Of a stretch of DNA of 64,000 nucleotides, positions 46,958 through 56,599 are shown in pieces. The position numbers were made by a program, and so were the translations under genes. The stretch is taken from assembly GCF_003711515.1 (NCBI RefSeq), contig NW_021167085.1, positions 1,218,575 through 1,282,574 on the forward strand. The letters run 5' to 3'. A model generated the notes under the pieces. The model was not told the DNA's origin, made no database searches, and saw only the letters and a list, made by a program, of their open reading frames with translations. Source of the stretch: Sodiomyces alkalinus F11 (Eukaryota; Ascomycota; Sordariomycetes; Glomerellales; Plectosphaerellaceae). Every line of letters starts with the position of its first letter. The first letter of the stretch is position 1.

Positions 46958-47507
46958 TATTACGACGGCTTCCGGTCCTCTATAGTATAGCGGACGATAG
47001 GGGACTGGCGTCGAGGTTTTAGTTCAAAATAAGAAGAGGATGTTAACTAAAGAGCAGTAACTGTCGTTCGTAGTGTCTGGTCGTAGTTGCGTCGTAAAGA
47101 CTTAGGCGTCTTCTTCATAAGGTAGAGTTAAGCGTAGACTAATGGTCTAGGTGAAGACTTAGATTAATCGATGTCTTGTTCTCTAATAGAAGTAAGACCT
47201 AGGATACTCTGGCATATATACCCACGGGATCACGGGTGCCCCGGTGATCCCCTGGTTAGGGGTCGTACGGGATCACTTCTTGGACCAAGTGATCCTTAGT
47301 GATCCTAGTGATCCCCCTATACCAGTAGGTTCCCTATACTGGTATACACTATACCAGTATACCCTTCCTGGTCGTCCATCACGTGACCTGGCGCGTGATG
47401 TTATCCTGAGTCATCCTCGGGCTATGTCCTGGTGCGCTGGCCGCCCTAGTACGTCCCTTACTGGCACGCCCTTTATATCACTGTATGTTAGCCCGTTAGC
47501 CGTAATA
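46958..47507 (-). repeat. Element C 3' LTR (left copy) with inverted repeats
   Basis: 550 bp, TATTACGACGG...GCCGTAATA (TG..CA ends changed to TA..TA). Contains paired inverted motifs: GGGATCAC/GTGATCCC (47226, 47244), GGATCACTT/AAGTGATCC (47270, 47287), CTGGTATA/TATACCAG (47339, 47350). The open frame 47244-47525 lies in it and is not a gene. Confidence 0.93.
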
Positions 47508-47608
47508 TTACCTCCCCTCTCCTAAGCGCTGTCCTAGCGGTCGTATAAATAGGTCGTCCGTCCTAGGTTTATGATCCCTCGGCCCTCTCCTTCCTACGGC
47601 TAACCATT

Positions 47609-48249
47609 ATGTCCGGCCGTATACAGAAGTCGCAGCCCTCCCGTAAGACACAGTACCGAATTGAATTATCGCGTACTATAGAGCTTTCTGGAGTGGAGGT
47701 CATGCCTTGTTCTTTCTGCGAGTCGAAAGGCTTCCGGTGCCTTATGATCGAGAGTATCTCTTGTTGCAAGGAATGCGTCCGTCGCGGTCGCTCGTGCGAT
47801 AGTTCAGGTATTCCCTTATCTTCTCGTGGGTGCCTCCTTTTCCCCCGTAAGTCGTTTCTCCCCGCTAACTACTCTTCCCAGTGACACGTATCAATAAAGA
47901 AATAGAGCGTCTTAAAATGGAGGAGGAGGTGACCGAGGCTTCTTTTCTGTCCGCTCACCGCGCGCTGGAGAAGGCATAGAAGGAGGCTTCTAAGTCCCTG
48001 GCCCGTCTAGCCCGTATCCGTCGTTAGAGGGAGGCTCTTCGCTCTAAGGGTGTGACTATGGTGGCCCGTGGCCTTAAGTCCCTTAATACTCTAGAGGCGG
48101 CGGATCGCGAGGAGTCCGAAGCGGTGGTCGACGCATAAGCGGCGGGTGCGGTTAATATAATTAACTGGAACCTAATCCTGTCGTAAGATATAGGTGATTT
48201 TTCGGATATTAATCTTATATAGGCCGTGGCGTCCGGTTCTGGGTCTTAA
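47609..48249 (+). pseudogene. Element C antisense accessory gene: Zn2Cys6-like cluster plus charged helical region
   Basis: Opposite in strand to the element's pol, placed just inside the 3' LTR. Exon 1 is 47609-47846 (ATG kept). A 35-bp intron follows (GTAAGT, CGCTAACT branch, CCCAG). Exon 2 is 47882-48249, ending at a TAA that is also present in copy D. Nominal length 201 aa. Exon 1 has Cys at residues 34, 37, 44, 53, 56 and 63, that is C-x2-C-x6-C-x8-C-x2-C-x6-C, which fits the fungal Zn2Cys6 DNA-binding consensus, with basic residues in both loops. Exon 2 starts with charged heptad-like helix (INKEIERLKMEEEVTEASF) and a second Arg/Leu-rich helix. It has five in-frame stops (47977, 48025, 48136, 48184, 48220), each explainable as CAA/CAG after RIP; copy D still has CAG at the fourth. 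The intron is unusually short. Function is inferred, not known. Confidence 0.7.
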
Positions 48250-48299
48250 TAGTGTTTTATCGGTATTACTTTAAGAGTTACTTATAATTGATTAGGTTT

Positions 48300-51200
48300 T
48301 CTTCGGGCTCCTAGGTGTTATCGCCGTGGTTATAGTTTTTCTATTTTATAAAATATTCGGTGCCGTCTGGCGTTTCTCGGTGGTCGAGGATTCGTTCTGC
48401 TTTATACACGTCGCTAGTATCGACCACGATCGTGTCTTATATTATTTTTGTATTTTTCGGTGCTAGTTCGAGTAGTGAAATATAGAAATTATTATGTATC
48501 CTTATTATTGGAGGTAGTGATAGAATGTAGTTCGTATCTGACTTTTTCTCTAGGATTTTAAATGGTCCTAATTTTTTGAAATCCAATTTGTCGCTTGGTC
48601 GTTGTGTTTTGATGTTTTTGCGGATAAGGTAGACGCGGTCCCCCCTTAAAAGGGTTGGTCCCTTAATCCTTGATTGATTCGCGTACCTGCTTATCCGTGT
48701 TCTGACTATCTCCAGGTCGGTTCGTAGTTCTTTATGTAATTTTTTCATGCTTTTAACTGTTTTTGTCGCTCTTAGTGCGTCTGGTCCTTCTAAAGGTTTT
48801 CTAAATGCTATCGGGGTGTATCCGTAATTTGCTTCGAATAGTGTTTTCTTTATTAACTCGTTTAACGAGCTATTATATGCGAATTATGTAAGTGGTAGGT
48901 ATTGCACCTAATTGTCTTATTCGTACCCTACGTAGTATCGTAGGTACTATTCTAGGACTTAATTTATGATTTCGGTTTGTCCGTCCGTTATAGGGTAAAA
49001 CGCGGTTGAATACTTGTGTTTTGTTCCTAGTTGACTTATGACTGCTTTCCAGAAGTTACTAGTAAAAAGCTTATCTCTATCCGTGATGATTTTATTCGGT
49101 GCGCCGTGATCCCTAATTAGGCGGTCGATGAAGATACTTGCTAGTTCTTCTGCTATGGTGTTTTTAATATATAGAATGTAAAGAGTGTATTTCGTGAATC
49201 GGTCGACGATCACGAATATACTATCGTAGGCGGTTCCTGTTACTGGATCTTTGGATACCGGAAATCCTGTCACGAAGTCTATTATGATCGATTTCTATAG
49301 TCCGTCTGCTACTAGTAGTGGCTTTAGTAGTCCGTAAGGTTTGTGTCGGCTGCTCTTTGCTTTCTGGTAAATATTGTAGTTACGAACGAAGTCCCTGACT
49401 CGTTCTTTAGTTCCTGTGTACCCGTATTATTATCGTAATCGGTGGTATATTTTATGAACTCCTTAGTGTCTATGTATCGGTGAGGCGTGTGCTTCTTTAA
49501 ATATAACCTTGGTCGTCCGATTAATGCTGTTTACCTCTCTGTTCTTTAGGGTAAGAGCTCCTCCTTCCTATTAGAGTATGGCTTGCGGTTTGGGTGATTC
49601 GTCAGGTGTTCCTAGTCGGCTAAGTGCGTCTGCGCGACTGTTTTCGCTCCCTTTTACGTACTGAATATAGAAGTTGAATTCGGCTAGGAATTCCGCCTAT
49701 CGGATCTGTCGTTTATTAAGAACCTTAGTAGTAGTGAATTGCGCGAGGTTCTTATAGTCCGTGTAGACTTATACCGGGTGTCTTATTCCTGACAGATACG
49801 GTCTCTATTCCTTAAAGGCTTCGATAATAGCTATTAGCTCTTTGTCGTGGATCTGATAGTTGAGTTCTGGTCCGCTTAGTTTCTTGGATATAAAGGCTAC
49901 AGGATATAGTCTTCCTTCTGCGTCGCGCTGTCCGAGTTATGCTCCTAGAGCCTAGTCGGATGCGTCTGTTTCGAGTTCGTATTCTTTATCGGGGTCTGGC
50001 ATTGCCAAGATAGGTTCGCTAGTGACCCTTCCTTTAAGAGCTTAGAATGCTTCCTCTATTCTTTCGTTCTATTCGAAGTTAAGTCCCTTTTTTATTACTT
50101 TAGTTAAGGGGATAGTAATCTTACTATAGTCCTTAATAAATCGTTAATAGTAGTTTATGAGTCCGAGAAAGGACTGAATATCGCGGACGTTCTGGGGTCG
50201 TGGCCACTTAGAGACGTATTAGACTTTCGCCTTATCTATATAGATCTCGTTAGGTCGTATCGTATAACCTAAAAAATTAACTTCTTACGTATAGAATTAA
50301 ACTTTTTCTGGTTCGACTAATAGGTCGGCGTCTTATAAGAGTTATAGGATCGTGTGAACGTGTTATCGGTGTTCTTCGAGTGTCTTAGAGAAGATTAGGA
50401 TATTATCTAGGTATACTATAACAAAGTGGTCTAGATATTTCCTTAGGATGTCGTTGATAAGTGTTTAGAATAATACTGGCGTATTCGTTAATCTAAAAGG
50501 CATAACGAGGTATTCGAAATAACCCCGCTTCGTCCGAAACGCTGTCTTCCACTCTTCTCCTTCCTTAATCCTAATTAAGTTATAGGCTCCTTTTAAGTCG
50601 AGTACCGTAAACTATTATACTCTAACTAGCTAATCTCGTATTTCTAAGATAAGAGGTAGCGGATAGCGGTTCTTAATAGTTATATTATTAAGCTATCGAT
50701 AGTCGATATATAGTCGTAGTTTGCTATTTTTCTTTAGCATAAATAGGATCGGGTATCCTGCTAGTGATTATAATACTCGGATATAGCCTTTTGCTAGTAT
50801 CTCTTCGAGGTATTCTTCTAAGGTATCTAACTCCTTCTGGTTTAGCCCGTAAATTAGGAAGAATTTCGGGTGTGTCCCTTCCTTAAGGGGTATCTCGTGA
50901 TCGTAGTGTCGATATTTTAGTAATCCGGTCTCTAGGTTTTCGGCAAATAGCTTTCCGTATTTACGATACTCTGGTAATACCTTAGCGAGTCTGTCGTGGT
51001 CGCCTTCCGTGAGTCCTTTCTCTGCTTGGACGATCTGGTAGATTCCTTTGATGATGTTTGTTACGCGTCGGTTGTCGTGTCGTCGCTGCTATCTCGAAGT
51101 CTTTCGTACTTCCTTCGCCCGGGTCCCTGACTCCTGGCGGCTATCTGAGTCTCCTTAAGGCTCCTTCGTCGGCAAGTCTTTCTGCTGTTTTCGACGGATA

Positions 51201-53584
51201 TCGGGATCGGGTAAGGTTTCCTTCGTGGTCTTCTACTTACTCTCTAATCTCCACCAGAGCTAGCTAAGCTTTTAGTCTATATCGGGATTCTATTCGTTAA
51301 ACTATAGTTCGCTAAGGATAACGTCCTTATAACCTATATCGTATATATCGAACTTTATTATTCTAGTCTTATTCTGGATTTTAACCTAAAGGTGTATAGT
51401 CTCCTAGTTAATAATAACTTCTTCGTGGGACTGGTTCTCCCCCGTATATAGAGTAACCTCGTACTCCTCTCCTAGGTGTTTCCTGACTTATAGTATAGAG
51501 AACTTTCTCACGGCTACTAGTAAGATAAAGTTTCCTGCTACGCCTATATCTAATAGTGCGCTGGTCTTGTATTCGCCGAGTCGTATCCTGACGTAGTAGT
51601 GCCCTATACTGCTACGCGTTATAGAGTATATCTGTCGAGTGCCTCTCGTATACTCCTTACGATAGTATACTCCTAGTTTTTTGCCCGTTTGGCCCGATGT
51701 TCGTGGGATGCTTCCTTATCCACGAATCTATATTAGATTAAGAGTTGCTCTACCCGTCGTAGGCGCTTATCGAGGGTCTAAAAACGTGACTCCTAAGCTT
51801 CTTGGTCTTGTCTTGGTTGCCGGGTTTCCCCTTACTATCCTTCGCTGGTAGTCGTAGACGTCCTACGGTAGGCTTTATCGAGGTTAAGTCTAGTAAAACG
51901 GACTTAGTGGGTTTATCTAAGGGGTTTTTCTGCGAGCTAGTCGAGGATCCGTAGCTAGATCACCTCCTCCTTAGCTAGGTTGTTCGTTTCTCGGGGTTAA
52001 CACTAAAAGTCCGTGTCGTTACCCTCGGATTCCGTTTCCTAATCCTGTTTTTTAGCGACCTCCTCTTTTCGCTCCTCTATAATCTCCAAGATCTGCTTTT
52101 GCCTCGCAGCTTCTTCTTCCGTCCACCTATACTTCTGGAGGATTTCGGTAATAGTTTATAAAGCTAGTTCGTCCTCGTCCTAGTCGGGGATCTTAAGGCT
52201 ATAGTCGTTATCGTACTCGTTACTAGATACTATAGCGAGTGTCTTCTGGGGTCTTTTAGGGTAGTACCTAGCTCCGTCTTTCCCTGATTAGTGTGCTAGA
52301 TAATAGTTATCGTAGTAGGTTGCCTAATAGAGGTTGACGTGTGGTATTTTGTCCCTATAAATCTCCAGGTGTCTAATAGCGTTAATTTCCTTCTAGGGTC
52401 TTCCTTTCCCGATCGTATTTGCTTATCGTTGCGGTCGTTCTTTTTTAGGCTTATAGTAGTCGTGTGCGTAGTGACCTGGCTTATTATAGTTATAGCACTT
52501 AACTCTCGTTATATCCCTCTTACCCTGTTTATCGTTCTGTCGGTTAATATTATCGAGCTCTATAGGTCTACTATAGTACCTATATAAGGTGTTTCCGAAC
52601 TGGCGTGGGTGTGGTTGTCTCTTTCCCGAATTAGCCGTGTAGAATAGAACGCTTACTTAGTATTTCTTCTAACGGCGTTGTTTATAGTTCCGGTTATCGA
52701 TACGAATTACTATCGTGGTATATTCGCTAAACGTTTTAGGTCGGTCTAATCGGTATAGTTCGTCCTTCACTTCTTCCTTAAGTCCTTGGTAGTACCGATC
52801 TATAAGGGGCTTATCCGGGTAGCTAAGCTTCGACGAGATTTATTAGAACCTTGTAGTATAGTCTGTAGCTGACTTAGTCTGACGTAGCTAGCTTAGTCGT
52901 TCGGCCGCGACTTGTTCCTTGTCGGGCTGGCCGAAGATAGCGTTAAGTCTTTTGACGAATACGTTGAAGTTCTCGAAGACCGCCGTGGTCCCGGGCTTCC
53001 TTAGGATCTCTGTTCCTATATTCTCTAGGTAGTCCCTGTGGATGGATTCGAACTATTCGTGCGCGTCTCCCGTAAGGAGTGCCGCGGTATAGAGTACCTT
53101 GGTTTCTTCTGTACGGATGCTGTCCTGGTAGAATAGGAGGTAGCCTCTGAGCTGGGTAATAAAGCTCTGAAGCTATTCTCGAGTTCCGTCGTACTTAGGG
53201 GGCGTAGGGTATCTGTACTTGGCCCCGATTCCAGGATGGTTTAGCTGAGCTCTTAGGGTCGTATTCTCCCCCTGAAGCTGAGTGATTATGTCGCGAATCT
53301 GCTGAAGGTCGTTGCCTCCTCTAGTGGTAGTGGTAGGCGTTATAGTGCTCGTAGCGTTCGTGGTACGGTTATTATTCGATATATTAGAAGAGTGGTTGCT
53401 GGCTACTTCGTCGTCTTGTTAAGGTTATTCTGGTCCTTCCTCTTCGTCGGAGGAACTGGATTCTTCAGACGATGATTCTTCTTTAGATGAAGTGACTTCT
53501 TCTTCCTGATGCGAAGTAGCTTCTGTTTCGGGCGTACTGCTTATTAGCTATTAAGGTCAGCTTACCGAACAGGATCGATCAAAA
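48300..53584 (-). pseudogene. Element C gag-pol (gypsy), RIP-inactivated
   Basis: Minus strand. Gag from about 53,550, with a zinc knuckle near 52,460-52,500 whose second and last Cys have become Tyr. Protease near 51,500. Reverse transcriptase near 50,950-49,900, with the catalytic box changed to YLDN (50402-50413, second Asp to Asn). RNase H near 49,950-49,600. Integrase with two still-open pieces: 48959-49273 (FVIVDRFTKYTLYI, ITDRDKLFTSNFWKA, STAFYPITDGQTE, the core with its Asp residues) and 48437-48748 (C-terminal GPFKILEKKSDTNYILSLP-type region). Stops elsewhere are RIP-type. No clear chromodomain. Better preserved than element D. Confidence 0.88.
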
Positions 53585-54134
53585 TGTTACGACGGCTTCC
53601 GGTCCTCTATAGTATAGCGGACGATAGGGGACTAGCGTCGAGGTTTTAGTTTAAAATAAGAAGAGGATGTTAACTAAAGAGCAGTAACTATCGTTCGTAG
53701 TGTCTGGTCGTAGTTGCGTCGTAAAGACTTAGGCGTCTTCTTTATAAGGTAGAGTCAAGCGTAGACTAATAGTCCAGGTGAAGACTTAGATTAATCGATG
53801 TCTTGTTCTCTAATAGAAGTAAGACCTAGGATACTCTGGTATATATACCCATGGGATCACGGGTGCCCCGGTGATCCCCTAGTTAGGGGTCGTACGGGAT
53901 CACTTCTTGGACTAAGTGATCCTTAGTGATCCTAGTGATCCCCCTATACCAGTAGGTTCCCTATACTGGTATACACTATACTAGTATACCCTTCCTGGTC
54001 GTCTATCACGTGACCTGGCGCGTGATGTTATCCTGAGTTATCCTCGGGCCACGTCCTGGTGCGCTGGCCGCCCTAGTACGTCCCTTACTGGCACGCCCTT
54101 TATGTCACTGTATGTTAGCCCGTTGGCCGTAACA
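53585..54134 (-). repeat. Element C 5' LTR (right copy)
   Basis: 550 bp, TGTTACGACGG...GGCCGTAACA, ends intact. Colinear with the left copy. Confidence 0.95.
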
Positions 54135-54375
54135 AAGATATAAATAATACTCTTAGTTAAGAGGATAAATTAATAAAGAATTTTGAACTAGATGCCTTTA
54201 AGGTGCTTTATAACGGGATAACTACTAACCCACGATAGGTTCTTATCTTTAAGGGAATACTATTATTCGTGAATAAATCACTTATTAACTAAATACTATA
54301 TAGCCTACTATAATTACTAGATTTCCCCTTTATCTAATAGCCGCCTAAGGATAGGCGTTTCACGGAGGGGTATTA
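54135..54375 (+). other. Element B internal sequence right of element C, with polypurine tract
   Basis: Begins with the AAGAT duplication and continues the B sequence that precedes 46957. GGAGGGGTATTA directly before 54376 is the plus-strand polypurine tract of B, which marks the next repeat as its 3' LTR. Confidence 0.7.
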
Positions 54376-55111
54376 TATCACGGACTAACCGGTTATTAAT
54401 ACAGTACTATTTTAATAGTATAGCTAAGGGATAGTATCCACGAGACTTATATCCACGATCTAGAAGGGCCTGTCTAATAGTAGGTATACCTGGAATTAAT
54501 AGGTTATCGCTATAGTCTCGCTATTATACAGCTAAGAGATAGTATCCACGAGACTTATACCTATAACCTTAAAGGGCCTGCCTACTAGTAGCAGATGTAT
54601 CAGGAATTAATAGGTCGTTGCCTTAGTATCGCTATTATATAGCTAAGGGATAGTATCTATACAACTTAGGTCCACGATCTAGAAAGGCCTGTTTAGTAGT
54701 AGGTATACCTAGAATTAATAAGTCGTCGCTATAGTCTCGCTATTATATAGCTAAGGGATAGTATCCACGAGGGATATCACCACGACCTAGAAGGGCTAAA
54801 GCTATATCTAGATTCCTAGATATTAGGCCACAGGAAGTTAGAGGTGGGACTACTAGGAGTTAATAGGAGGATAAAGGTTAAGATATTAGGTGTGATAGTC
54901 TTATATTAAGGGAGTTAGCCGGGAATAGATAGAAGGATTCTAGTTAGACCCCGGATAGCTATAAAAGGGGCGCCTTAGGGACCTCTTTCTTAAGGCGGGT
55001 AACGAATAATCTAAGTATTCTAAAACCTATCACCCATAGACGAACCACTATGTACCTAGGACGTGTCGGTTAATCACTATTATACCACTCTAGACGAGGC
55101 TACCTTTAATA
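54376..55111 (+). repeat. Element B 3' LTR
   Basis: 736 bp, TATCACGGACTAACC...CCTTTAATA. Contains the same 125-bp subrepeats as the left copy and fills its N gap. If the gap is 79 bases, the left copy is also 736 bp. Confidence 0.85.
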
Positions 55112-55286
55112 TTAAGGGTATCACACGACTCTTTAAGGCTATTTTAAGGTTTAAAATAAGGCTAGGTTAAGGTTAGGCTAAATAATCGTTCCGCTAATTA
55201 TAGTATAATAATTAGGGGGTATATTATATTCTATCACGTAAGCTATAGTATAGTACTCTCCTATTAGTTAGAGGTGCCCTACTATC
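55112..55286 (+). repeat. Element A remnant: polypurine tract and first 67 bp of its 3' LTR
   Basis: 55,211-55,219 is TTAGGGGG-type polypurine. 55220-55286 (TATATTATATTCTATCACGT...CCTACTATC) matches 26121-26187 with only transitions, then is cut by the gypsy LTR of element D. Confidence 0.75.
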
Positions 55287-55820
55287 TGTTACGACGGCTT
55301 CCGGTCCTCTATAGTATAGCGGACAATAGGGGACTAGCGTCGAGGTTTTAGTTTAAAATAAGAAGAGGATGTTAACTAAAGAGCAGTAACTGTCGTTCCT
55401 AGTGATCTAGTCGTAGTTGCGTCGTAAAGACTAGGCGTCTTCTTTATAAGGTAGCTTTAAGCGTAGAATAATAGTCTAGGTGAAGACTTAGATTAATCGA
55501 TGCCTTGTTCTCTAATAGAAGCAAGGCCTAGAATACTCTAGTATATATATCTACGAGATCACGAGCGCCCTGGTAATCCCTTAGCCTGGGATCACACTAG
55601 ATCACTTCCTTAGCTAAGTGATCGTTAGTAATCCCAGTGATCCGTCTATACTAGTGTATTCCTTATACTAGCACCAGGCGTGCTAGTCTATCTTCCTTAG
55701 TTCTCTATCACGTAACTTAATACGTGATATTATCCTGAGTTATTCTCTAGTTACGTCCTAGTACGTTATATACCAGTGTATCCCTCGTGCTAGTGTATAT
55801 TAGGCCTATTAGCCGTAATA
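55287..55820 (-). repeat. Element D 3' LTR
   Basis: 534 bp, TGTTACGACGG...AGCCGTAATA, same family as the C LTRs. Followed by the polypurine complement TTACCTCCCCTTTT. Confidence 0.9.
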
Positions 55821-55926
55821 TTACCTCCCCTTTTCTAGGCGCTATCCCAGCGGTCGTATAAATAGGTTGCCTATCCTAGGTTTATCGCCCCTAAGGTTCT
55901 CTTTTCTTTTCCCATAGCTAACCATT

Positions 55927-56564
55927 ATATCCGGCCGTATCCAGAAATCGCAGCCTTCCCGTAAAACGCAGTATCGAATTAAGCTATCGCGCACTATCGA
56001 ACTCTTTAGAGTAGAAGTTATATCTTATTCCTTTTATGAGTCAAAAGGCTTCCGGTGCCTTATAATCGAAAACATTTCTCGTTATAAGGAATACGTCCGT
56101 TATAGTCGATCGTGCGATAGTTCGGGGGTTCCTCTATCTTCTCGTGGGTGCCTTCCTATTCTTCCGAGTTACTCTCCTCGCTAATTACTCTTCTAGTAAC
56201 GCGTATTAATAAGGAAATAGAGCGTCTTAAGACGGAGGAGGAGGTAACCGAGGCCTCCCTTCTATCTACTTATCGCGCGTTAGAGAAGGCCTAGAAGGAA
56301 GCTTCTAAGTCTTTAGCCCGCTTAGCCCGAATCCATCGCTAGAGGGAGTCCCTTTATTCTAAGGGTATAATTATAGTAGCCTATAGCCTCGAGTCCCTTA
56401 ACGCTTTAGAGGCGGCGGATCGCGAGGATTCCAAAACGGTGGTTAATATATAAACGGCGGGTACTATAGATTTAATTCATTAGAATCAGGTTATAGCGCA
56501 GGATATAAGTGATTGTTCGGATATTAATTTTATATAGACCGCGGCGTCTAGTTCTGGGTCCTAA
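55927..56564 (+). pseudogene. Element D copy of the antisense Zn2Cys6-like accessory gene
   Basis: Colinear with 47609-48249 of element C. The start ATG has become ATA (55927-55929). Several cluster Cys have become Tyr, Ser or Arg. The splice donor is damaged while the TCTTCTAG acceptor remains. It keeps the final TAA and one CAG codon where C has a stop. Its value is as a second witness that the frame in C was a real gene. Confidence 0.7.
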
Positions 56565-56599
56565 TAGTGTTTTATCGGTATTACTTTAGGAGTTATTTA

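Larger units (their letters stand above)
46958..54134 (-). mobile_element. Element C: full-length Ty3/gypsy retrotransposon, inserted in B
   Basis: 7177 bp, with two LTRs of exactly 550 bp (46958-47507 and 53585-54134) and a perfect 5-bp target duplication AAGAT (46953-46957 and 54135-54139). The pol order is on the minus strand. A minus-strand polypurine tract (AGGAGAGGGGAGGTAA) lies directly inside the left LTR, which is therefore the 3' LTR. Differences between the two LTRs in the parts I compared are all transitions. It lies within the 3' part of element B. Confidence 0.95.
38764..55111 (+). mobile_element. Element B: Ty3/gypsy chromovirus, nested and itself disrupted
   Basis: Two colinear LTRs (38764-39445 with an N gap; 54376-55111) in direct orientation surround a + strand gag-pol ending in a chromodomain, an antisense accessory gene, a full-length gypsy C insertion and a solo LTR. 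A polypurine tract (GGAGGGG, 54365-54370) lies just before the right LTR. The uninterrupted length would be about 8.6 kb. The 5-bp flanks (AGACA, TTAAG) do not match, so one end may have been altered. Confidence 0.75.
26121..55286 (+). mobile_element. Element A: Ty1/copia retrotransposon remnant, split by nested insertions
   Basis: Inferred extent: 5' LTR at 26121; internal gag-pol to about 31,570; an antisense accessory gene to about 38,430; further remnant to 38,763; and again 55,112-55,219 with a polypurine tract (TTAGGGGG) followed by the LTR start at 55,220. In between lie copia element E and chromovirus B with its own insertions. The link between the left and right parts rests on the shared LTR sequence and the polypurine tract. 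No target duplication of B was found, so this joining is a hypothesis. Confidence 0.5.

Noticed and set aside
47244..47525. 93-codon + frame in the C LTR
   Set aside because: Lies entirely in LTR DNA and its border; no protein features.
51058..52587. Open + frames at 51058-51267 and 52339-52587
   Set aside because: Antisense shadows of the minus-strand pol and gag of element C.
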